A DNA stretch of 64,000 bases from the NCBI GenBank assembly GCA_026390555.1, contig JAPLFS010000072.1, positions 16,218 to 80,217 of the forward strand, given 5' to 3'. The stretch is from Pseudomonadota bacterium (GTDB taxonomy: Bacteria > Bdellovibrionota_C > UBA2361 > OMII01). Of the stretch, positions 1-8,921 are shown one piece after another (the stretch's first letter is position 1; every line of letters begins with the position of its first letter). Under the pieces are notes generated by a model that made no database searches, was not told where the DNA came from, and was given only the letters and a program-made list of their open reading frames with translations. The translations under genes were made by a program, and so were the position numbers.

Positions 1-1254
1 TTTTTCGGGGCTGCCGTCAGTGATTATAACACTAATTATGGAGTGCCGAACGGTGAGGAGGATATCAGCGTTGATGCACAGCGCCGTAGAATCGATGTGC
101 GTGGAGGTATTAATAACACGGGAGCATTTGTAGAGAGCGCCAAGCTTCGTATCGGCATCGTTGACTATCAGCACACCGAATTTGAAGGGCTGGAGCCTGG
201 TACATTCTTTAAACAAAACGGGCTTGAGGGGCGCATAGATCTTAACCACCGCAAGATTGGAGAGGTAACTGGGACCGCGGGAGTGCAACTACAGGACAAT
301 AACTTTGAAGCGACCGGAGCGGAGGCCTTTCAGCCTCCGACTACCTCGCGCACCTACTCCCTATTTGATCTTGAAGAGCTTGCGGTCAGCGACGTTGTAA
401 CGTTGCAACTTGGCGGACGCGTAGATTGGAACTCCGTAGATAGTGCTGGATTTCCAGAGACGGGGCTCGCTAGTGGCTCCAGTGATTTTACCACCTTTAG
501 CCAATCAACCGGAGTCGTTTGGGATATGAATGACGATTACTCTCTAGCTCTTTCAGTGGCTAATACTGAGCGTGTTCCAACTGGACAGGAGCTCTTTGCG
601 GATGGTCTCCACGTTGCAACGGGGGCCTTTGAGAGGGGAGATTCGGACCTCTCCCCCGAACGATCGCTCGGCACAGATATTACACTGCGCAAAAATACCG
701 GCCAATTTCGTGGTTTTGTCGGGGGGTTCTATAATCACTTCTCAAACTACATAAACCTCACCCCTAATGGCCAAGAGGAGGATGGCCTGCCGGTGTATCT
801 CTTTGAGCAGGTAGAGGCTAACTTTATGGGCTTTGAATCACAGCTCCAGTACTTCCTCCTTGATACCCTTAGTGAGGAGTGGTCATTAGATCTTCAACCT
901 GATTATGTGTTGGCACGCGACTCTACAACCGATCAATATCTGCCCCGTATTCCCCCATTTAGGCTACTGCTTGGAACAACCTACTCGCACCAGAGCTTAG
1001 GGCGCGCCCGTCTTGAGGTGCAGCAGGTATTTGAACAGAACAAGGTAGCGGAATACGAAACAACTACCCCAGGGTACACGATGCTTAATCTCTACCTCAG
1101 TCGAGAGATCCCGATAGGAACCCAAACATGGGAGGTATTTATTCGGGGAACGAATCTGCTCGGTGAGAAGGCTCGCAACGCCGTATCGTTCACTAAGGAC
1201 GTTGCTCCGCTACCTGGGGCTTCCGCGATGATGGGAGTTCGTTATCGATTTTAG
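1..1254 (+). CDS. TonB-dependent outer-membrane receptor, C-terminal part (partial)
   Basis: The reading frame is open from base 1, so the gene begins upstream of the window and only about 417 C-terminal residues are visible. The first visible residues, around SDYNTNYGVPNGEED, are a loop typical of TonB-dependent receptors of the siderophore/metal (ZnuD-like) type. The rest is alternating polar/hydrophobic beta-strand sequence with aromatic strand ends, and the protein ends in GVRYRF, with the terminal aromatic residue expected of an outer-membrane barrel. The plug domain and TonB box lie outside the window. The family takes up metal chelates, vitamins or sugars; the substrate cannot be read from this fragment. 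Confidence 0.85.
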   Translation, partial: FFGAAVSDYNTNYGVPNGEEDISVDAQRRRIDVRGGINNTGAFVESAKLRIGIVDYQHTEFEGLEPGTFFKQNGLEGRIDLNHRKIGEVTGTAGVQLQDNNFEATGAEAFQPPTTSRTYSLFDLEELAVSDVVTLQLGGRVDWNSVDSAGFPETGLASGSSDFTTFSQSTGVVWDMNDDYSLALSVANTERVPTGQELFADGLHVATGAFERGDSDLSPERSLGTDITLRKNTGQFRGFVGGFYNHFSNYINLTPNGQEEDGLPVYLFEQVEANFMGFESQLQYFLLDTLSEEWSLDLQPDYVLARDSTTDQYLPRIPPFRLLLGTTYSHQSLGRARLEVQQVFEQNKVAEYETTTPGYTMLNLYLSREIPIGTQTWEVFIRGTNLLGEKARNAVSFTKDVAPLPGASAMMGVRYRF

Positions 1255-1264
1255 ATGAGCTGTC

Positions 1265-2221
1265 CTATCTCTTGCCCTTACTCCAGGCCACAAGACGATC
1301 TACCGCCTCTAATGGCGTCAACTTACGCAGGACGCAATCGTGCGCAAGGGCCGCAACTATATCCTGTGACCCGTGCAATGCTTGTTGTGCTATCCACTCA
1401 GACGCGAGGATTATCAGAGCTTGCGAGATCACCTTAAGGCGCCGTACCTGCCCCTGCGGCGAGGTTTCAAGCCAATTTAGATGCGCCTTGATCGATTCAA
1501 TAACCTGTCCCACCCCGGAACCAGTGGTCGCTATCGTCTTGATGATCTTTGGATTCCACTGATCCTGTCCACCCTCGGCCAAGGAGAGCAGCGTCAAGAG
1601 ATCTTTCTCTAATAATAAGGCCCCTTCGCGATCTGCTTTATTAATCACGAAGAGATCTGCTATCTCCATCAACCCTGCTTTAATAATCTGAACGCTATCT
1701 CCCATTCCGGGTACAAGCACAACTACGCAGGTATCTGCCGTGCGCACTATATCAACCTCCGCCTGCCCTACCCCAACGGTCTCAACGATTACAACATCAA
1801 AGCCGGCGCAATTGAGCACATGCACGCTCTCTAAGGTTGCTTTGGCTAATCCACCAAGCAACCCACGTGTCGCCATACTACGGATAAATATCGTTGGATC
1901 CTCAGCTGCAAGGTTCATACGAATACGATCCCCAAGGATCGCCCCGCCACTAAAGGGGCTCGAAGGATCGACCGCTATAATGGCAACCGAGAGCCCCTCT
2001 TTACGGTACTCTCGTGCCATATAATCAACGAGGGTTGATTTGCCAGCGCCCGGCGCGCCAGTAACTCCAACAACATGCGCCCGACCTGCTGGACGCCGCA
2101 TTGCAGCTGCTAAAGCTCGCGCACGGGGCTGGGCTGCCTCTATGCGCGTGATAAGGCGCGCAATGGCTCTAAAGTCTCGCGCTAGCGTTCTCGATAGCAG
2201 CTCTTCATCGGTGTACTTCAT
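1265..2221 (-). CDS. meaB: MeaB/ArgK-type GTPase (B12 mutase chaperone)
   Basis: 318 aa, normal for the family. The Walker A motif GAPGAGKSTLVD lies near residue 55, with a following VDPSSPFSGGAILGDRIRM block characteristic of MeaB/ArgK and an NKAD guanine-specificity motif near residue 195. Family members load and protect adenosylcobalamin-dependent methylmalonyl-CoA mutase; the mutase itself is not in this window. The gene follows flgE by 27 bases on the same strand, so it may be read as the tail of the flagellar transcript, although no functional link is known. It converges with the TonB receptor with only 10 bases between the stops. Confidence 0.93.
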   Translation of the reverse strand: MKYTDEELLSRTLARDFRAIARLITRIEAAQPRARALAAAMRRPAGRAHVVGVTGAPGAGKSTLVDYMAREYRKEGLSVAIIAVDPSSPFSGGAILGDRIRMNLAAEDPTIFIRSMATRGLLGGLAKATLESVHVLNCAGFDVVIVETVGVGQAEVDIVRTADTCVVVLVPGMGDSVQIIKAGLMEIADLFVINKADREGALLLEKDLLTLLSLAEGGQDQWNPKIIKTIATTGSGVGQVIESIKAHLNWLETSPQGQVRRLKVISQALIILASEWIAQQALHGSQDIVAALAHDCVLRKLTPLEAVDRLVAWSKGKR

Positions 2222-2248
2222 ACCTTGATGGTACTACTCGCTATGCTA

Positions 2249-3535
2249 TTACACCAACTGGATAATGTCGTTCAGAAGCTGGTTAATGGTTGTAATAATA
2301 CGGGAGCTTGCCTGGAATCCTCGCTGAAGGGTGATAATCTTTACGAATTCAGAGGCGATATCCACCGTCGAGAGCTCTACCGTACCGGACTTGAGAGCCC
2401 CAAAGTTACCGCTTTCTGCCTTACCATAAATGGGATCACCCGATGAAGTTGAGAGCGATAGTAGGTTACCTCCAATTCGCGTTAATCCTTCAGGATTGGC
2501 GAACGAGGCCATAGCCAATGTTCCGATCACCGACTGTTGTCCGTTGGTCAGCAGCGCTGAAATACTACCGTTCGACGAGACCGCGAGGGTTGTAACAGCA
2601 CCAACGCCCTGTCCATCTTGCGATATAGAGAGGATGTTTGATTGGGCGGAATACTGTGTCATCGGTGAGAAGGTAACTGCGATATCACTCAACTCTGACT
2701 GGTTTTTCCATGTAATGTTCGTCGTAAAATCCGGGGTTCCTACCACAGGAAGCGGGTTGCGCTGCCCATTTCCACCGAAGGTAAGAACCTTATTTCCTAT
2801 CAGCCGCGGGTATCCGGTCAGCGTACCAGTAGCATCAACCTCCTCGTTGTTCACATATCCACGTACCGTATATTCATTGGTATCTGTGTGATAAAAGAAC
2901 ATACTGATCGTGTGTTTCTCTCCGAGTGTGTCAAATACATCTACTACAGTCGAATAAGCTGCTAAGCTATTGAGATCTGAATAGGTCACAGTTGGTGGGA
3001 CAACTAGTCCAGGAACCGGAATAATCGCTGTATTAACTAAGTCAGAAGAAGCATCGATATTTCCAGCGATATCCACCTCTGTAGTTGCTACAGTGCCCTG
3101 TTTAATCGTGTTAATGTTAATCGGCTCTAGTGCTCCACTGCCGTTAGCTGGAAATCCAAGTATTGCTAGGCCTGCCTGGTTGGTGACAAATCCTGCTGAA
3201 TCGACCTTAAAGTTGCCGGCACGCGTAAAATAGCGCTGATCCTCTTTGGCTACTACAAAATAGCCGGTTCCAGCGATACCAAGATCAAGGGGTCGTCCGG
3301 TAAACTCAAGGGTGCCCTGCTCAAATATTGTAGAAACTGTGGCTATGGAAGATCCGCTACCAACCTGGCGTCCGATAACGCCCTCACCCGCCATCAGATC
3401 TTCGAACTCGGCGCGATTAGCCTTGTAGCCGATCGTGTTAGAGTTAGAGATATTATCGCCGGAAACCGCGATGGCGGAACCGTGGCTGGAAATACCTGCG
3501 CGACCTGCAAAAAGTCCGTTAATTATGCTTGGCAC
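2249..3535 (-). CDS. flgE: Flagellar hook protein FlgE
   Basis: 428 aa. The N-terminus carries the flagellar rod/hook motif (ISSHGSAIAVSGDNISNSNT, then IGYKANRAEFEDL). It is followed by the FlgE D1 region (FTGRPLDLGIAGTGYFVV, YFTRAGNF) and ends in the C-terminal rod/hook helix (ELSTVDIASEFVKIITLQR, FQASSRIITTINQLL). The protein polymerises into the flexible hook outside the cell after export by the flagellar type III apparatus. The start is GTG at 3535 with an AAGGAA Shine-Dalgarno a few bases upstream. It lies 153 bases after flgD and fliK on the same strand, forming a hook-assembly cluster. Confidence 0.95.
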   Translation of the reverse strand: MPSIINGLFAGRAGISSHGSAIAVSGDNISNSNTIGYKANRAEFEDLMAGEGVIGRQVGSGSSIATVSTIFEQGTLEFTGRPLDLGIAGTGYFVVAKEDQRYFTRAGNFKVDSAGFVTNQAGLAILGFPANGSGALEPININTIKQGTVATTEVDIAGNIDASSDLVNTAIIPVPGLVVPPTVTYSDLNSLAAYSTVVDVFDTLGEKHTISMFFYHTDTNEYTVRGYVNNEEVDATGTLTGYPRLIGNKVLTFGGNGQRNPLPVVGTPDFTTNITWKNQSELSDIAVTFSPMTQYSAQSNILSISQDGQGVGAVTTLAVSSNGSISALLTNGQQSVIGTLAMASFANPEGLTRIGGNLLSLSTSSGDPIYGKAESGNFGALKSGTVELSTVDIASEFVKIITLQRGFQASSRIITTINQLLNDIIQLV

Positions 3536-3688
3536 GTGTTCCTTTAGCTCTTAAAGACGAACTACTTTCATGCCGATGCATGTAAAGCTGTACGTTCGGT
3601 TAACCTTCAGTTAACAACTTTTTCGTATCATCCTTGAGGAACTACGCGACAGAACCTTCCATGCTCTGCATCGTGCTACGAACCACAC

Positions 3689-4339
3689 CTACGCTGGGAG
3701 CGAAACTTCCCTAATCTCACCAACTGAGATCTCCCTACCCCCTACAATCAACTTCGGATCTGGCCCAGGAATAAATCCGGACACTATTCCCGCTACCGCT
3801 GTTGCGGGATTAAATACACCGGCACCGAAACGACTTGTTGCCGAAACCTTCACCTGGTATTTACCATCAGGAACTGCAAGCTGATCGAGGGTAATTAACT
3901 GCTTACCCTTATTGAGATTATCAATAACCTTTTCACCAACTGTCTTACCGGTACCATCAATGAGCTGGACCCGTACATTTTGAGCATCCTGGCCTAAATC
4001 AACCTGGAGCTGCCCGCCCTTACCACCCTTAACAAGAACATCACTGCTATTAAGCACTACCTGTTGACCGAGGTATCCAGCCATCGAGCTAACGTTCTGT
4101 GACTGCTTGGTTAGCTGATCGTCGATCGATATAAGCTTCTCTACCTGCGTAAACTGCGCTAACTGCACCGCGAACTCTTTGCTATCCAATGGAGCCTCCG
4201 GATCTTGATTCTTGAGCTGAGTAATAAGAAGTTGTAAAAACTCGTCACGTCCAACGTTATCCTTCTTTTTGGTCTGGCTACCCGCAGAGCCGCTAATATT
4301 AGCGAACTGACTAGCCCCTGTTGAAGTTATGCCACCCAT
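3689..4339 (-). CDS. flgD: Flagellar hook capping protein FlgD
   Basis: 216 aa. The conserved FlgD N-terminal block is clear (EFLQLLITQLKNQDPEAPLD, then SKEFAVQLAQFTQVEKL, residues about 32-70). It is followed by a Tudor/FnIII-like C-terminal part ending in GGREISVGEIREVSLPA. FlgD sits at the growing hook tip and directs FlgE insertion, then leaves when the hook is complete. The start ATG at 4339 has a strong GGAAGGAA Shine-Dalgarno. It lies 20 bases downstream of fliK and 153 bases upstream of flgE, so fliK-flgD-flgE is probably one transcript. Confidence 0.95.
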   Translation of the reverse strand: MGGITSTGASQFANISGSAGSQTKKKDNVGRDEFLQLLITQLKNQDPEAPLDSKEFAVQLAQFTQVEKLISIDDQLTKQSQNVSSMAGYLGQQVVLNSSDVLVKGGKGGQLQVDLGQDAQNVRVQLIDGTGKTVGEKVIDNLNKGKQLITLDQLAVPDGKYQVKVSATSRFGAGVFNPATAVAGIVSGFIPGPDPKLIVGGREISVGEIREVSLPA

Positions 4340-4359
4340 AATTCCTTCCTAAATTGCCG

Positions 4360-6093
4360 TTACGCTACCCAGTGATCCCGGAGTGCGCCATTTGATTGTG
4401 ACGTTCCAGCTGCTGAGAGCTCTGCAAGTTCACTGCCAAATGTGTTTTCAGCTAGTTGACCAGTATGCTCAGGCATCTTGTTCCTACTTTCTTGGAAACT
4501 CTTGCCGTTGCCCGTCTGTTCACGACCTATCTCAGAGTTATCTTTGCTACCATCTGAACTTACAGTTACGGTAACTGTATCAACGTTCAACCCTAACTTC
4601 CTCAAGATGCTCTGTAACTCCTGGGAATGCTCGCGCAACGCCACAAAAACCTGCTGATTTTCAGGGGTTAGGCGCGCATGCAGCGCTCCATCCCTCAACG
4701 TTACATCCACCTTTACCCGCCCCAACTGGGCCGGATCTAACTTAAGTGAGATAGTTTTTCCGTCGCGGCTTCGAGCCGCCTCCTTTAAGGACGCCTCAAC
4801 CCTTTCAAGCATGCGCTGAGTCGTACTTCGGCTCAGGTTTTTAGAACCACGCGCAGATCCCTCATTCGAAACACTCTTATTCTCTTGTGTAGCTCCGGTC
4901 GCCCCTACCTGTGGAGTAGACTGGCGTTGTTTCGGCTCGTTCGTCTCATGTCTTTGAGCTCTTAAACTCTCAAAAGCCTGCCTTAACAACATCAATTTAA
5001 TTCCTGACTCCTGGAGCTGTTCGGTCGTCTTTGAGAATGCAGGAGCTGCTCCCTCTGCGCCCAAAACATTCTCAGCTCTTAATGTCTGTCCCTGCTTAGT
5101 AAGCGCCTCATTCTGTTTCTGTATTCTATTTGAGAGGTTATTAGCACCCTCTGAGAGGTTCTCCTGTACGCTCTTTACCCCTGGCTTCTGCTCAACTACC
5201 TGCTCAGCATGCATCACTTGCGGTTGAGCCTGCGCACCCCCCTCTTCCAGCTCAGAGACGCGCTGTTTTAAGGGTCCACGCTCCTGCTTTACGACCTGAA
5301 GATTATCCTCATTTGCAAGCACATCTGCCGTACTGATAAAGGAACCTAGCTGCTCCTCCTCATCTTCAGAATCCTGCTGCTTAGAATCATCGCCAGAACG
5401 AAACGTAACAACCTTGGTATCGATCTGCTGCAACTGTAGTTGCTGATTATTCCCATCGTCCGAGAGCTGCGTATCGCTAGCGGTCAATTGCTCGGCAACC
5501 GTGCTAATCGCCCTCTGCACATCAAGCCCTTCAACCTCTTCCAGCACTAGCTGAGTTGTGGCCAGAGAGTCATCCTCAGAGCTAGAATCCTCCATAAAAC
5601 TAAGATCAAGCCCTGCTTTGATATCAATCTGGTCACCTTGGCCCTGATCCTCTGCGCCACCGTTAACGACCTGAGTACCATCCTTAGAGCTATCTCTATT
5701 ACCCTGTTTTTCAAGGGTTTTGCCTCCGGATGCTGCGCTATCTGATGTAAGCCCCTGGCAATCGCGCTGCATAGGTGAACGATCATCTATAATGTCCTGA
5801 TCCTCTCCAAAATTATCCTCGCCGTCATGCTGGCCTGCGCCGTCATCCTCCGGTCTTTCCTCAACCTCTTCACGCGCCCTCTGCATGGTGGGAATAGCCT
5901 GAGCTAGCGCCATACCGAGCGCCATGACCTCATCATGGCCAGCAGCGATAGTGCCCTTGGCCTGCTCTAAAAGTTGGGTAAATTCAATGGAGAGCTCGCT
6001 ACGTTCCTGATCATCAAGGTTTTCACCCTCTTTGGCTGGAGCGCGTAGGTATGAGGCACGTTGAGCGTCGTCGAGGTGCAGGGGTCGAAACAT
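4360..6093 (-). CDS. fliK: Flagellar hook-length control protein FliK
   Basis: 577 aa. The diagnostic part is the C-terminal Flg_hook domain, about residues 435-515 (ISLKLDPAQLGRVKVDVTLR, then LHARLTPENQQVFVALREH and LQSILRKLGLNV). It switches the export gate from hook to filament substrates. The long N-terminal and middle region is low-complexity, rich in Q, E, D and S, as expected for the secreted molecular ruler, which is poorly conserved in sequence. An early HDEVMALGMALAQAIP stretch is near residue 55. The start ATG at 6093 is preceded by a purine-rich GAGAGAGA tract. First gene of the fliK-flgD-flgE group. Confidence 0.9.
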   Translation of the reverse strand: MFRPLHLDDAQRASYLRAPAKEGENLDDQERSELSIEFTQLLEQAKGTIAAGHDEVMALGMALAQAIPTMQRAREEVEERPEDDGAGQHDGEDNFGEDQDIIDDRSPMQRDCQGLTSDSAASGGKTLEKQGNRDSSKDGTQVVNGGAEDQGQGDQIDIKAGLDLSFMEDSSSEDDSLATTQLVLEEVEGLDVQRAISTVAEQLTASDTQLSDDGNNQQLQLQQIDTKVVTFRSGDDSKQQDSEDEEEQLGSFISTADVLANEDNLQVVKQERGPLKQRVSELEEGGAQAQPQVMHAEQVVEQKPGVKSVQENLSEGANNLSNRIQKQNEALTKQGQTLRAENVLGAEGAAPAFSKTTEQLQESGIKLMLLRQAFESLRAQRHETNEPKQRQSTPQVGATGATQENKSVSNEGSARGSKNLSRSTTQRMLERVEASLKEAARSRDGKTISLKLDPAQLGRVKVDVTLRDGALHARLTPENQQVFVALREHSQELQSILRKLGLNVDTVTVTVSSDGSKDNSEIGREQTGNGKSFQESRNKMPEHTGQLAENTFGSELAELSAAGTSQSNGALRDHWVA

Positions 6094-6312
6094 AAAGATC
6101 TCTCTCTAGTTCGGGGGTGGCTTGTCTTAAGCCCGGGGTTGCGTCCTGCACCATCCCACCAAGTTGTTAATGAACTTATGAGATCGCTTCTAAGCAAGTA
6201 TTTTGCCAGGATAGGCGCTATTCTTTTTAGCTACTTATCACGGTCGCTAACGGCAAGGGCTGCCCACTAAAGAAAAAATTACCTTCATTTAGCTCAATAT
6301 GCGTTGTGCGTA

Positions 6313-6329
6313 GTGCACATACAGTGCAC
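6313..6329. promoter_or_regulatory. Paired GTGCAC palindromes upstream of the DUF456 gene
   Basis: Two copies of the palindromic hexamer GTGCAC are separated by five bases, 24 bases before the DUF456 start codon. The arrangement is both a direct and an inverted repeat, as in many operators. No regulator is assigned. The gene's ribosome-binding site, AAAGGA at 6340-6345, lies downstream of it. Confidence 0.2.
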
Positions 6330-6352
6330 CGTTACGGTTAAAGGATACCGCT

Positions 6353-6844
6353 ATGGACGATCTCTATCTGACACTTATCTGGTTAATAGCCGTAGTGTCG
6401 ATCGTTGTCGGAGTGCTCGGCACTATTATACCTGCGCTTCCGGGAACGCCCATGATCTTTGCAGGAATGTTCTTAATTGCTTGGTGGCAGGATTTCGCCA
6501 TTATCGGAATACTCCCCCTTGTAATCCTGGGAGTACTTACAGCTCTTGCAATTGTGGTCGATTTTGTAGCCTCTGCTCTCGGCGCACGACGGGTAGGAGC
6601 AAGCAACTGGGCTATAGTCGGGGCAACTCTCGGATCCATAATAGGCATGTTCTTCTTTATCCCCGGGCTTATTATCGGGCCGTTTGTTGGTGCCGTAGCC
6701 GGAGAGCTCTTTGCTCAAAGCACCGTAGAACAGGCCACACGGGTAGGTATCGCAACTTGGATCGGACTTCTGATCGGCACCGCCCTGAAGGTAGCTATCG
6801 TTGCCGCAATGATCGGAATCTTTATCTCTGCTCTACTCGTGTAG
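6353..6844 (+). CDS. DUF456 family membrane protein
   Basis: 163 aa, almost entirely hydrophobic, with about four to five membrane segments separated by short Gly/Pro turns. It contains the DUF456 hallmark blocks VVGVLGTIIPALPGTPMIFA near residue 20 and the glycine-rich FIPGLIIGPFVGAVAGELF near residue 100. DUF456 proteins are small inner-membrane proteins of unknown role. The start ATG at 6353 has AAAGGA eight bases upstream. It stands alone, divergent from fliK and convergent with the DUF1521 gene, with a strong hairpin after its stop. Confidence 0.85.
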   Translation: MDDLYLTLIWLIAVVSIVVGVLGTIIPALPGTPMIFAGMFLIAWWQDFAIIGILPLVILGVLTALAIVVDFVASALGARRVGASNWAIVGATLGSIIGMFFFIPGLIIGPFVGAVAGELFAQSTVEQATRVGIATWIGLLIGTALKVAIVAAMIGIFISALLV

Positions 6845-6852
6845 CGCAAAAA

Positions 6853-6918
6853 ACCTTTTGCGCCAAGTTTTGCCGAAGTGTTTTAATACTCGGGCAAAAC
6901 TTGACGCAATTAAAAGGT
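6853..6918. terminator. Large bidirectional terminator-like hairpin
   Basis: Between the convergent DUF456 and DUF1521 genes, the arm CAAGTTTTGCC (with GCGC before it) pairs with GGCAAAACTTG further on. The stem extends outward through ACCTTTT and AAAAGGT, giving an imperfect stem of about 22 bp. A nested alternative, GCGCAAAA with TTTTGCGC (6845-6864), competes for the left arm. The position between two converging stops fits a shared transcription terminator. Confidence 0.6.
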
Positions 6919-6929
6919 CGTCATGTTTT

Positions 6930-7838
6930 CTAGTTCATGACCTTCTTCTTGTTGTTAATTATAGTCGACCACGCCTCACCATTGGCACCCAATGAACGGG
7001 TATATTGCGTACCATCAGCGAGCTGATCGTCGTGTTGCTTTCCATCCTGTCCGACGGCAACTATCACGGGTTTGTTGGTGTTAATCCCACCAACCGTTAC
7101 CCTTTCGTTGCCGCTGTAGACGGTTAGGCGATAACTCAGCGTCTGACCGTTTCCGGCAGGAACGGTTTCGGCCGTTATCTTATTGGCGCCGAACATGAAA
7201 CTCCCACGCTCTTTAAAGTCCCATCTATCACCATCACTCTCCACAACGTGCGGGTCGCCCCAAATACGGGTCGTCTTTCCATCAGGTCCAGTTATCGACC
7301 AGGCCTGCTCCTTACCCTCCGCCTTAACAACATATCCATCCGGAGTACGCACCGTGATCGCCCCACTATCATCTGCGATCGCTTGCATAGCCTTTAGGAC
7401 CTCCGTTGATGTCCCAGGCGCAGGTGTGACAGGCGCAGGCGTGGTAGGCACAGGTGTGCCGGGTGTAGTTGTGACAGGCGCAGGCGTGCCCGGTGTAGTT
7501 GTGACAGGCACAGGTGTGGGCTTAGTTACGATTGGATCGGCCTTCTTATCGCCCAACATGTTTGTAATCAGGCCGATCAGAGCACTTACCAGACCAACCA
7601 TGGCTTCTATAATCTTGCCAAATGGTCCTGCCATCGTTGTCGATGATGAAGAGAGCGCACTCGCCTGCTTCTGCACATCGCTTAAAAGCGTATCAACACT
7701 TGAGCTACTCGCCGCAGTACTAGTAGCACTGCTGGCGCTAGTAGTGCTAGTAGTGCTGTTGGTATTAGCTGCCTCAACCGCTGCAGTTGCAACGTCATAT
7801 GATGGGGGGGTAGAGCTCGTACTTTCAATAGAAGGCAT
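6930..7838 (-). CDS. DUF1521 (metal-triggered self-cleavage type) domain protein
   Basis: 302 aa. The N-terminal ~70 residues are Ser/Thr/Ala-rich. A hydrophobic stretch (FGKIIEAMVGLVSALIGLIT, residues 73-92) and a Pro/Thr repeat linker with repeated TTTPGTP units (about 103-143) follow. The C-terminal domain, from about residue 175, is DUF1521: AWSITGPDGKTTRIWGDPH, with G194-D195-P196-H197 and a following DGDRWDF. In Bradyrhizobium type III effectors NopE1/NopE2, this domain cleaves itself at the GDPH Asp-Pro bond when calcium binds (established for that family). No classical signal peptide is visible. The start ATG at 7838 has AGGAGA just upstream. It lies about 840 bases from the fliK start and is convergent with DUF456. 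Export through the flagellar apparatus is only inference. Confidence 0.8.
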   Translation of the reverse strand: MPSIESTSSTPPSYDVATAAVEAANTNSTTSTTSASSATSTAASSSSVDTLLSDVQKQASALSSSSTTMAGPFGKIIEAMVGLVSALIGLITNMLGDKKADPIVTKPTPVPVTTTPGTPAPVTTTPGTPVPTTPAPVTPAPGTSTEVLKAMQAIADDSGAITVRTPDGYVVKAEGKEQAWSITGPDGKTTRIWGDPHVVESDGDRWDFKERGSFMFGANKITAETVPAGNGQTLSYRLTVYSGNERVTVGGINTNKPVIVAVGQDGKQHDDQLADGTQYTRSLGANGEAWSTIINNKKKVMN

Positions 7839-8019
7839 ATATTTTCTCCTGATAATTTGAGTAGTTGGCTACCGGACAGAACACAACTCCAACTCGGATC
7901 GCAACATACTGTTTGTACTGAGGTGTTCGATTGGAGCTACATAAAGTTGCGTAGGTATTTATCAGGTGCAAAAGGTTGGCCTTCTCTAGGGCGCTTTGCT
8001 ACCCTATTAAAAGGTAGCC

Positions 8020-8862
8020 ATGAAAAAGCCCCTTATAACACTGCTGCTCCTAACGATCTCTGTACTGCTATCAGCACCAGCATTGGCCTGCCCTGCAATA
8101 GATCAGCTCCCCGATTTCAATTGCGACGGAAAGATTCGCATCGTTGTTTTGGGGGATAGTCTCGTCTCTGGCGTCGGTGATACCAAGAATAACAACACCG
8201 GCGGGTACGTGCTTCGCACGCAAAATAGATTCCTAAATGCTCAGGTCGATAATTTCGGCGTTGCTGGTCTAAATACCGTACAACTTCTGCTTAAAATTCA
8301 GCGCGCCTTTGATGGGCGCGGTAACGTAAGTCTTGCTGCGGCCCTCGCTCAGGCCGACCTCGTCATACTCGATCTAGGAAGAAACGATCGTTGGTTCTTC
8401 GGTGAGCCGCTACAAACCTCTCGTCGCCTAAGAAAATCGGTCGATCTAATTCAGAGGCGGGTGACCACGCTGGCTGAATATCCCCCCCTGATCGTAACCG
8501 CCGTTCTGATGCTGCCTAACCGTGGTTCGCAGGGTCCCTGGGTTAAGGATCTTAATCAATTGATCTTGAAGTCACATTCCAAGGAGAAGCCAGCCGATCT
8601 GCGCTTTGACCTGGTCAGCAAGCGGCTACTATCAGACGATCAGATTCACCCAACGCCGGCCGGATATAATGCACTCTCAATTGTACTGCGCGACTACCTC
8701 CTTAAGAGCTTCCCTAAGCATGCCAGTACTATGCGCCTAGATCAGGACGACGATCTACTCTACGATATCTTTGAGCGTTCAAAGTTCGGTACAGATCCAC
8801 TACTGCGCGATACTGACGGTGATGGCCTTATCGATGGAAACGACCCGACCCCGGCTGGGTAG
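8020..8862 (+). CDS. Secreted SGNH/GDSL-type esterase with calcium-loop tail
   Basis: 280 aa. A signal peptide (MKKPLITLLLLTISVLLSAP, cleavage near ALA/C) is followed by SGNH block I VVLGDSLVSG with nucleophile Ser47, block III LDLGRND near residue 118, and the catalytic DQIHPTPAGY block V near residue 210. The tail (LDQDDDLLYDIFERSKFGTD, then DTDGDGLIDGNDPTPAG) is a thrombospondin type 3-like Asp-rich calcium-binding repeat. The enzyme probably hydrolyses an ester of a lipid or polysaccharide outside the cytoplasm; the substrate is unknown. It lies 59 bases before the lipoprotein aldose epimerase, with which it may be cotranscribed. Confidence 0.85.
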   Translation: MKKPLITLLLLTISVLLSAPALACPAIDQLPDFNCDGKIRIVVLGDSLVSGVGDTKNNNTGGYVLRTQNRFLNAQVDNFGVAGLNTVQLLLKIQRAFDGRGNVSLAAALAQADLVILDLGRNDRWFFGEPLQTSRRLRKSVDLIQRRVTTLAEYPPLIVTAVLMLPNRGSQGPWVKDLNQLILKSHSKEKPADLRFDLVSKRLLSDDQIHPTPAGYNALSIVLRDYLLKSFPKHASTMRLDQDDDLLYDIFERSKFGTDPLLRDTDGDGLIDGNDPTPAG

Positions 8863-8921
8863 TAGAAAGCTTTCATTGCTCCTTGTTCGTTATAACGATA
8901 CCATTACACGATCCTTGCAAT

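Noticed and set aside
43..45. GTG at 43 as the start of the TonB receptor
   Set aside because: The same frame is open upstream to base 1 and reads as receptor sequence, so the gene begins outside the window.
3590..3640. Sigma-54 or sigma-28 promoter upstream of flgE
   Set aside because: I searched the flgD-flgE gap for GG-N10-GC and flagellar sigma patterns and found only imperfect matches; GTTAAC-TGAAG-GTTAAC there is palindromic but unassigned.
6304..6933. 209-codon plus-strand frame across the DUF456 gene
   Set aside because: It is Arg/Cys-rich, resembles nothing, and lies out of frame over a convincing membrane protein with its own ribosome-binding site.
7183..7860. 225-codon plus-strand frame opposite the DUF1521 gene
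   Set aside because: It is the antisense of the Thr/Pro/Ser-rich repeats, which gives a long open frame by composition; DUF1521 has clear domain evidence.
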